Shown here: piece after piece, positions 1 through 4,909 of the stretch
Position numbering within the stretch: position 1 is the stretch's first letter
How the letters are laid out: each line of letters starts with the position of its first letter
Origin: Candidatus Poseidoniaceae archaeon
GTDB lineage: Archaea > Thermoplasmatota > Poseidoniia > Poseidoniales > Poseidoniaceae
Assembly: GCA_022451835.1 (NCBI GenBank)
Contig: JAKUNX010000095.1
Span: forward strand, 1 to 6,979
Reading direction: 5' to 3'
Length of the DNA stretch: 6,979 nt
Notes under the pieces: generated by a model
What the model was told of the DNA's origin: nothing
The model's input: only the letters and a program-made list of their open reading frames with translations
Database searches by the model: none
Position numbers and translations under genes: made by a program

Positions 1-111
1 CGATTAAGCACCGAATCAAATGGCCAAAACCATGACAGTCAATCAGGTTATGGTGAGTTAAATGCAGGCAGTTGGTTGACTGAGGTAAGAAGCTTACCAA
101 ATTGCCAATAA
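1..111 (+). CDS. C-terminal end of an upstream protein, possibly a subtilisin/kexin-like (S8) protease; 5' end outside window
   Basis: Frame 1 is open from the first base to a TAA at 109-111, giving 36 residues that end in ...RSLPNCQ. The piece contains GYGELNAGSWL (residues 16-26). Subtilisin/kexin-type S8 proteases commonly end their catalytic domain with a YGYG-x-[LV]-[DN]-AG-like segment followed by a last helix (furin has GYGLLDAGAM), and the spacing here matches that pattern. No catalytic Asp, His or Ser lies in the window, so the protease call is inference from one short motif. If right, the protein would end directly after the catalytic domain with no P-domain or membrane anchor after it. 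That the frame is coding is supported by its same-strand position, the stop being followed at once by non-coding AT-rich sequence, and the sensible composition. It could equally be the tail of another secreted protein. Confidence 0.55.
   Translation, partial: RLSTESNGQNHDSQSGYGELNAGSWLTEVRSLPNCQ
84..98 (+). repeat. Perfect 6-bp inverted repeat with 3-base loop at the 3' end of the first gene
   Basis: GGTAAG (84-89), loop AAG (90-92), CTTACC (93-98) can fold into a 6-bp hairpin in the RNA. It lies inside the last codons of the first gene, 11 bases before its stop codon. The first T-run starts 21 bases after the stem, too far for a bacterial-style intrinsic terminator. It may help end or protect the transcript, or be chance, as the core includes the palindrome AAGCTT. 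Confidence 0.35.
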
Positions 112-117
112 TTAGCA

Positions 118-149
118 ACTTTTCCCTACTATTTTCTACGTATTCTTTG
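118..149 (+). terminator. T-rich stretch after the first gene, candidate archaeal terminator
   Basis: Just after the TAA at 109-111 the non-template strand carries repeated short T-runs: TTTT at 120-123, TTTT at 132-135 and TTT at 146-148, in a pyrimidine-rich context. Archaeal RNA polymerase commonly terminates on such U-rich tracts without a hairpin. Location between a stop codon and the promoter of the next gene fits. The runs are short, so this is only a candidate. Confidence 0.35.
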
Positions 150-172
150 ATACAAATAATCTTAATTGATAC
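147..172 (+). promoter_or_regulatory. Direct repeat TTGATAC upstream of the surface-protein promoter
   Basis: TTGATAC occurs at 147-153 and again at 166-172, with starts 19 bases apart, in the intergenic region about 27 bases before the TATA-like box. Seven-base repeats in AT-rich DNA can arise by chance. The position upstream of a candidate promoter makes a protein-binding site possible. Confidence 0.25.
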
Positions 173-198
173 TATTAAAAAAAACAGTGTTAGAGCAG

Positions 199-206
199 TA
201 TTATAT
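199..206 (+). promoter_or_regulatory. TATA-like box for the surface-protein gene
   Basis: TATTATAT at 199-206 is the best archaeal-type TATA match in the 130-base intergenic region. An archaeal start site about 25 bases downstream would fall near 227-232, at or just before the Shine-Dalgarno site, so the leader would be very short. The sequence before it (AGAGCAG) is purine-rich but is not a convincing BRE. An alternative A/T-rich element, ACTATTAAAAAAAAC at 171-185, would give a longer leader with a complete ribosome binding site. Confidence 0.4.
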
Positions 207-208
207 TG

Positions 209-218
209 TTCAATTGAA
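209..218 (+). promoter_or_regulatory. 10-bp perfect palindrome, candidate operator
   Basis: TTCAATTGAA at 209-218 is its own reverse complement. It lies two bases downstream of the TATA-like box and 12 bases before the Shine-Dalgarno site, where a bound dimeric repressor would block archaeal polymerase recruitment. A winged-helix protein is encoded in the same transcription unit, which makes autoregulation conceivable, but nothing in the sequence proves it. The palindrome is short and AT-rich, so chance remains possible. Confidence 0.3.
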
Positions 219-230
219 TAGGCCAATATA

Positions 231-236
231 GAGGAG
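231..236 (+). promoter_or_regulatory. Shine-Dalgarno site GAGGAG for the surface-protein gene
   Basis: GAGGAG is followed by a 5-base spacer (TAAGT) and ATG at 242. This spacing is right for translation initiation and decides the start over the in-frame ATGs at 275 and 287, which would remove the basic N-terminal part of the signal peptide. Confidence 0.8.
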
Positions 237-241
237 TAAGT

Positions 242-337
242 ATGTCTTCAAATCTTAAGAAAAAAAGTGTTTCAATGATAGCCCTGATGTTCGCATCAGT
301 AATGTTATCGATGATTTCCGTTCCATCAGTTTCTGCT
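242..337 (+). other. Signal peptide of the surface protein
   Basis: Residues 1-32: a polar and basic n-region with K6-K8, a hydrophobic core from about M12 to I25 (VSMIALMFASVMLSMI), and a c-region VPSVSA fitting an A-x-A-like signal peptidase I site with cleavage after A32 or A33. No lipobox cysteine is present, so this is not a lipoprotein. Confidence 0.9.
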
Positions 338-3300
338 GCAGGAATAAACCAAACAGAAGCAGGATTGCTTAACGGTCAAGAGACTTGGACTGGTACACAT
401 ACATTGACTGATAATGTTACTGTGGCACCTGGTGCATCATTGATTGTAAATGCCGGTACAACAATTAACATTCCGTTTGGCAAATACATTGATGTTAGAG
501 GTGCTATTTGTGTAGCAGCAAGAGCATGTGGCGCACCATCTGATGGCTCAGCCGGAAATGAAGTAACATTCTCATGGAGTATTCCAAGTGAAGCAGAATA
601 TCTTGTTCGAGGTTCATGTTTAGGAAGTATCGACGCAGCATGTGGTTCTGGGATGATTATTAGAAACACAATCGATGAATCAAAGACTGGTTTGAATTTT
701 GTTGAGTTTGAAAATGCCTTTGGCTATGAGTATATTTACTATGTTGGAAATAATCCTCAAGCAAAGTATGCAGCTTTAGTTTTTGATGGGCCAAGAACCA
801 ATGCAAATGGTTTAATCTTCACCAATACTAACGCATCAAATATCTTTTTGACTAATTTAGCTAATCCTACAATAACAGACTCAACATTTACCTTGGGTGT
901 AGATGGATATTCATTGGGTAAGCGTGCTGCTATTGATGCATTGGGCGCAGGTGCTGGGATATCGGATCCAATGAGTGTCTCAAGATCAACATTTACTGGC
1001 GATGCTGAAGGTTCATGTGGAAATAGTGGTACAGGTATACAAATGATATATATTGACAATTCTTATGTATCTTTTGATGATATTACAATTTCTGATAATG
1101 GATTTGGTATTTTCTTGAAACAGTCTTCTGGGGAATTAATTAATTCAGATATTTCAATAAATTGTGCCGCAGTAAATACTAATGGATTTAAACAAACAGG
1201 GTCAATAAAGCATACACTGGAAATTAATGACAATGTTCTAACAACTGTAGAAGGGGCTGGTATAACAGCTTATGATCAGGCAATAATATCCGCGTCACGT
1301 AACACAATTTCAGGTGCCGAGCAAGGTTCTGGAGTCGCGATTCGGTCTTCAATTGCTGATTTATTTGACAATACAATAGGACCGATTGGTGGATTTAATG
1401 GATTGTGGATTTATGGAACATCAGATGTAACTGCAATTGGTAATAATATTTCCAATACTGGAAAGGAAGCAGTAGTTCACGGCGAATATCACTACCAAGA
1501 TAGCGGGTGGCCTTCTATTCAACCCTCGGAATCAAGACTGTTTATGGAAAACAACGTGATTGACAATAATTCTGGAACATGTAACTCCCCAAAGATGTAT
1601 GGTGGAGATTTCCAATGCCCTGCAATTCATATTTTCCGTGCTTCTGCAACGTTGTATAACAATGTTGTAAAGAATAATGTTGGTGATGCATTGAGAATAA
1701 AAGGAGGAATAGTCAATGTCCAAAACAATGACATGCAAACCAATAGTTTTGCGGTAAATATATCTCATCATGATGATAATTATGGCAATAAGTATGGCTC
1801 AATTGGTTACTTCTCTGGTAATACTTTCGTAGGTGCATTACAGGTTTACAATATAACCGAGTCAATGGTAACAATCCAATCAGAAAACATCCCCGCTCCT
1901 GGGGGTAATGAATTGTATCCAATCAATATGCGATGGCTCGGCGCTGAATGTCCTGATGTTCAAAACGAGTGTCTTAAGTTACCCAATACTGCAAATATGC
2001 CACCTGCTGATATGCCAATGGCATTAGAATTAGTTAACAATTCTACCGTGTTATCATTTGCCGGTCTACAAAATTTTGATACTTCAAAGATTCATGTTAC
2101 TAATCAACAATCTGCTTGGGGCAATCAAGTTAGAGAAGGTGAGTTAGTCAAGTTTAGAGTTAAGGCGGCAAATGTCGATGTTGAAGGTGCAACTGTAATT
2201 ATCAAAGATGCTGTTGGAACTCCACTTTATACAATGATTACTGATTCACAAGGATACACTGACGAAGTGACATTGGCTAGTGATTTTTATCTAGATAGAA
2301 ATAATAATCATGTTGTTGGTGAAAGTAATGTTCAAGTTCAATTAGCAAATGCATCAGGTGGTCCACCTATTGTTAGAACACTTGATGAGAATACATGTTC
2401 AGATGGCTATGATAATGATGGTGATACATTAACTGATGATGAAGATAGTGATTGTTTAAATGATAGAGAAATCCCTCAATACAAGGTTGAAGCGTATAAA
2501 TTTGGCAAAGGTGTGTTTGAGTATGATTTCGTATTAACAGGTCCTGTTGATGATATAATTTCGTTAGAAAACATGGCTCCAAGTGTGACAGTTGAGCAAC
2601 CAGAGCTAACCTCATTTGCTCGTGTAGTAGCATTGTCAGGCACTGCCTGGGATGGAGAAGCACCGCCATATGCAAGTGATGTAATTGCGCAGCAGAAACA
2701 ATTCGGTTATGTTGAAGATGTTCAAGTTCAACCTCCAGGCTCAAGTGTTTGGATTTCAGCCGTTGATACATCGAACTCTGGTGGTGAAATAACCCAAGGC
2801 AGTTATCCATTTAGTACATGGGCTTTCCAATATGATATGTCTAATCATCCAGAAGGAGAAGGTGACGTGACATTTAGAATTCGCTCTTTTGATGGATTAG
2901 ATTATTCGCCAATTTCTGTTAAGAAATATAAATTAAATCTCCAAGCACCTAGTATAGTTGTTGATACTCCAGCTCAAAACTCTCAACATGATACTAATTC
3001 CCTGAAAGGTTCAGTAATTTCCTTTAGTGGCACAGCAAGCGATCCTTACTTTGGAGTAAATGGAAATGACATAAAGGAAATTTGGTTTGAAATTTTTGAG
3101 AATTCCAATCCTCAATTTGCTTCAAAATTTGCAATTACTGCAGCACCAGGTGAAACCTTGTCCGCATGGCAATATGATTGGAATTACAGAACTTATGCCT
3201 CTGGAAATTACACGTTCAAGATTTGGGCAGCTGACAGTGACTTCTGTAAAGATGATACAAGTGATGTGACATGTGTTGTTGTAACTTTAAATCTCAAAAT

Positions 3301-4627
3301 TATTAATGAAAATGCTCAACCAAACATTGCTCTTGATTATCCATTTAATAACGAAGTGATAAGGGGAAGTGAATCGACTCCTATTGCAGGATATGTTTGG
3401 GATAATGATGGAATTATTACTAGAGTAGACATTGATATTTTCAAGAATGGTAGAGATAGTGGTTCTGCAGCGAATACCATTACTGTAACACAAAACCTAA
3501 TTCAAGATGGCGCATTCAACACCTCATGGAACCAAAATACCATTTGGAAAACCAATAACTTGCCGCATAATTCTATGTTTGAGATTGTAATAAGGTCATT
3601 TGATGGAGAATCATACTCAGAAGAAGAATCAAGATTCATTACTATAGATAATTCTGTAGACAATTCTCCACCATCGTTTACTCCTGAGGGTTGGGCAAAT
3701 ACTGTTGTGGTATATTGTGATGCAAATTCTAAGAGTCTTGATAGCTGTGGAGCTGGTGCCACATTCGATCTTACTCAATACTTTACTGACCCAGAAGGTG
3801 GATTGCTAAGGTTTGACGTATACAATGACCCTAGTGTTCCTACAGACGATTTGTATTATGATTATGTATCAATTTCTTCTGAAGGAATCGCAACTTACAA
3901 CCCGCCTACAATTCGCTCAGACGATATTTCTCAGTGGTCTTTAGTACAATTGAAGTTTATTGCAACTGACAATAGTGATTTATGGGAAGTGTCTCGTTCT
4001 GTCAATGTAATTGTAAAATCAGTTTCTTTTGAAGTAGTTCGAGAAGGAACTGGAATAATCAGTGATTCAGAACCAGCAATATTCTCGGGGCAAGGTCTAC
4101 CAGATAGTCTTGTTAAAGCCAGATTTGATTCTAAGTCAGGACAAATGATTAATTCAACTAGAGTCCTTGCTGATGGAACATGGAGTATGGAGATTAGTGC
4201 CAGTCAACTGGGTTCAAAAGATACTCGAGAGATAGTATTTGAGATGGATGGACAAATTTTTGCCGATGTACAAGGCGGTGATGCGATATTCGAGTTGTCT
4301 TCAAAGTCGGAGTCCGATAGTAGTAATTTGCTTCTTTACATTATTATTGCAGTAGTTGTTATCGCTGCATTAATTGCAATTGGAGCATTCTTCTTTACCT
4401 TTGAAGAATATGATGATGATGAAGAAATAAATCAAATTAATCAGGTACAAGAAGACCCTTATGCATGGGCTAAAGCAAAACAGGTGCCAACTATTACTCA
4501 ACAAGTCGTGCAAGAGCCAGTTCAGCAACAAGTAGTTCAAGAGACATCCCAACATCCAGGATGGTTGTGGGATGCACAAACTAACCAATGGGTCCCTGAT
4601 CCAAATTATGTCCACAACAAGCAATGA
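242..4627 (+). CDS. Large secreted, membrane-anchored surface protein: beta-helix + Ig-like repeats + TM + Trp-rich tail
   Basis: A 1461-residue protein with a Sec signal peptide (about 1-32, basic KKK at 6-8, cut near SVSA). A right-handed parallel beta-helix spans about 40-560, with Asn-rich turns at 354, 377 and 401 (23-24 residues apart), then 473 and 495. A carboxypeptidase-regulatory/Ig-like domain follows (about 625-705), then an Asp-rich cysteine loop (719-738). Three tandem Ig-like repeats begin at P780, P903 and P1027, followed by two more beta-rich domains (about 1142-1255 and 1262-1350), one membrane helix (1363-1387) and a 74-residue tail ending in a GWLW...WVPDP motif. It should sit on the outer face of the cell, held by the C-terminal helix. 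Beta-helix and Ig-like modules fit carbohydrate binding, adhesion or polysaccharide processing, but I see no identifiable catalytic motif, so no enzymatic role is claimed. All 16 cysteines are extracellular. The downstream regulator gene begins 12 bases after the stop. Confidence 0.93.
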   Translation: MSSNLKKKSVSMIALMFASVMLSMISVPSVSAAGINQTEAGLLNGQETWTGTHTLTDNVTVAPGASLIVNAGTTINIPFGKYIDVRGAICVAARACGAPSDGSAGNEVTFSWSIPSEAEYLVRGSCLGSIDAACGSGMIIRNTIDESKTGLNFVEFENAFGYEYIYYVGNNPQAKYAALVFDGPRTNANGLIFTNTNASNIFLTNLANPTITDSTFTLGVDGYSLGKRAAIDALGAGAGISDPMSVSRSTFTGDAEGSCGNSGTGIQMIYIDNSYVSFDDITISDNGFGIFLKQSSGELINSDISINCAAVNTNGFKQTGSIKHTLEINDNVLTTVEGAGITAYDQAIISASRNTISGAEQGSGVAIRSSIADLFDNTIGPIGGFNGLWIYGTSDVTAIGNNISNTGKEAVVHGEYHYQDSGWPSIQPSESRLFMENNVIDNNSGTCNSPKMYGGDFQCPAIHIFRASATLYNNVVKNNVGDALRIKGGIVNVQNNDMQTNSFAVNISHHDDNYGNKYGSIGYFSGNTFVGALQVYNITESMVTIQSENIPAPGGNELYPINMRWLGAECPDVQNECLKLPNTANMPPADMPMALELVNNSTVLSFAGLQNFDTSKIHVTNQQSAWGNQVREGELVKFRVKAANVDVEGATVIIKDAVGTPLYTMITDSQGYTDEVTLASDFYLDRNNNHVVGESNVQVQLANASGGPPIVRTLDENTCSDGYDNDGDTLTDDEDSDCLNDREIPQYKVEAYKFGKGVFEYDFVLTGPVDDIISLENMAPSVTVEQPELTSFARVVALSGTAWDGEAPPYASDVIAQQKQFGYVEDVQVQPPGSSVWISAVDTSNSGGEITQGSYPFSTWAFQYDMSNHPEGEGDVTFRIRSFDGLDYSPISVKKYKLNLQAPSIVVDTPAQNSQHDTNSLKGSVISFSGTASDPYFGVNGNDIKEIWFEIFENSNPQFASKFAITAAPGETLSAWQYDWNYRTYASGNYTFKIWAADSDFCKDDTSDVTCVVVTLNLKIINENAQPNIALDYPFNNEVIRGSESTPIAGYVWDNDGIITRVDIDIFKNGRDSGSAANTITVTQNLIQDGAFNTSWNQNTIWKTNNLPHNSMFEIVIRSFDGESYSEEESRFITIDNSVDNSPPSFTPEGWANTVVVYCDANSKSLDSCGAGATFDLTQYFTDPEGGLLRFDVYNDPSVPTDDLYYDYVSISSEGIATYNPPTIRSDDISQWSLVQLKFIATDNSDLWEVSRSVNVIVKSVSFEVVREGTGIISDSEPAIFSGQGLPDSLVKARFDSKSGQMINSTRVLADGTWSMEISASQLGSKDTREIVFEMDGQIFADVQGGDAIFELSSKSESDSSNLLLYIIIAVVVIAALIAIGAFFFTFEEYDDDEEINQINQVQEDPYAWAKAKQVPTITQQVVQEPVQQQVVQETSQHPGWLWDAQTNQWVPDPNYVHNKQ
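359..1921 (+). other. Right-handed parallel beta-helix region (protein residues about 40-560)
   Basis: It opens with a cap-like segment, LTDNVTVAPGASLIVNAGTT, typical of secreted beta-helix proteins in which a short 'first-rung' strand precedes the coils. Later rungs carry N-[NT]-[IV] turns: RNTIS at N354, DNTIG at N377, GNNIS at N401, ENNVI at N437, YNNVV at N473, QNNDM at N495 and GNTF at N527. Several successive intervals are 22-24 residues, one helical coil. This is the pattern of PbH1/NosD-type repeats. Families with this fold include polysaccharide lyases, adhesins and NosD-like proteins, and the exact activity cannot be told from sequence alone. Confidence 0.8.
2396..2455 (+). other. 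Asp-rich, Cys-bounded loop (residues 719-738), calcium-binding-like
   Basis: The 20 residues from C719 to C738 contain eight Asp and one Glu, including D724-x-D726-x-D728 followed by D732, D733 and D735. This resembles the DxDxD ligand spacing of thrombospondin type-3/EF-hand-like calcium loops and the 'C-x-DG-x-DNDGD' linkers seen in many bacterial and archaeal extracellular proteins. The flanking cysteines could close the loop as a disulfide. It separates the beta-helix half from the Ig-like half of the protein, consistent with a calcium-stiffened hinge. Confidence 0.7.
2573..3643 (+). repeat. Three tandem Ig-like repeats (protein residues about 778-1134)
   Basis: Three units start with a similar [AQ]P-x-[VI]-x-[VL] strand at P780, P903 and P1027, spaced 123 and 124 residues. 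Each has an internal SG-T-A or AGYVWD-type strand about 30 residues in. Units 1 and 3 end with the same IRSFDG hexapeptide (880-885 and 1117-1122), and unit 2 has IWAADSD in the equivalent place (994). The repeats have diverged strongly at the DNA level, so they are old duplications. This pattern is that of bacterial/archaeal Ig-like or FN3-like extracellular domains. Confidence 0.72.
4328..4402 (+). other. C-terminal transmembrane helix of the surface protein (residues 1363-1387)
   Basis: About 25 uninterrupted hydrophobic residues, LLLYIIIAVVVIAALIAIGAF and FFTF, follow a Ser-rich linker (SSKSESDSS). With a cleaved signal peptide this gives a type I topology: more than 1300 residues outside, tail inside. 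No sortase or archaeosortase (PGF) sorting signal is seen. Confidence 0.92.
4403..4624 (+). other. Cytoplasmic tail with acidic start, duplicated QQVVQE and Trp-rich terminus
   Basis: Residues 1388-1461 start with EEYDDDEE, continue with a Gln/Val-rich part in which QQVVQE occurs at 1420-1425 and 1429-1434, and finish with HPGWLWD at 1438-1444 and QWVPDPNY at 1449-1456 (Trp 1441, 1443 and 1450). The terminal GW-x-W-D...W-V-PDP pattern looks like a conserved peptide-sized motif; from general knowledge similar ends occur on other surface proteins of marine planktonic archaea, but I cannot search to confirm that. It may be a docking site for a cytoplasmic partner. Confidence 0.6.
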
Positions 4628-4630
4628 TTT

Positions 4631-4636
4631 GGTGAT
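4631..4636 (+). promoter_or_regulatory. Shine-Dalgarno-like GGTGAT for the regulator gene
   Basis: GGTGAT matches the 3' part of the full anti-SD complement GGAGGTGAT and lies three bases before the ATG at 4640, within the 12-base gap after the surface-protein stop. It supports the chosen start. The next in-frame ATG at 4742 would cut off the first part of the winged-helix domain. Confidence 0.65.
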
Positions 4637-4639
4637 TAA

Positions 4640-4909
4640 ATGGCTAATGCAAAACCCGGTGTGCAGGAGAGAATCTTGTTACATTTACTTGACTATTCAG
4701 ATTACAAGAATAGTGTAGAAGTACCATTTTCATTATCTCAAATGGGTATTGCGAATGCCGTTGCCATTGCTCGTTCAAATGTTCCAAGGGCAATTGCTGG
4801 GCTAAAAGACCAAGGTTTGTTAATCGAAAGGCAGGCGCATGTCAAAGGAGTCTCTAGGAAAAGAAAGGCATATTTTTTAACTGATTCAGGCAAAAATTTA
4901 GCTGAAGAT
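4640..4909 (+). other. N-terminal MarR-like winged-helix DNA-binding domain (residues 1-90)
   Basis: VQERILLHLLDY gives helix 1, FSLSQMGIANAV helix 2, and RSNVPRAIAGLKDQGLL (45-61) the recognition helix and turn. The wing (about 62-80) holds a basic stretch, RKRK, followed by AYFLTDSGKNLA, the closing strand and helix typical of MarR/HTH-24 type domains. The basic wing favours contact with the DNA backbone. Confidence 0.8.

Noticed and set aside
2373..2810. Reverse-strand open frame of 145 codons inside the surface-protein gene
   Set aside because: Its product is extremely His- and Leu-rich, a typical shadow of Asp- and Gln-rich coding on the other strand, with no domain-like pattern and no ribosome binding site. 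The plus-strand frame there holds clear Ig-like domains and the Asp-rich loop.
3087..3269. Plus-strand 60-codon frame in another phase within the Ig-like repeats
   Set aside because: It overlaps fully with the surface protein, is short, has no ribosome binding site and its composition shows no structure.
4370..4624. Reverse-strand frame of 84 codons under the membrane helix and tail
   Set aside because: The Leu/Ile-rich product mirrors the plus-strand helix and Gln-rich tail. The plus-strand reading has a full protein context, so this is a shadow.
242..4627. Polysaccharide lyase, pectate lyase or NosD enzyme call for the beta-helix
   Set aside because: The fold is clear but no catalytic motif can be identified by eye, and beta-helices also occur in adhesins and structural proteins. 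Naming an enzyme would be over-reading.
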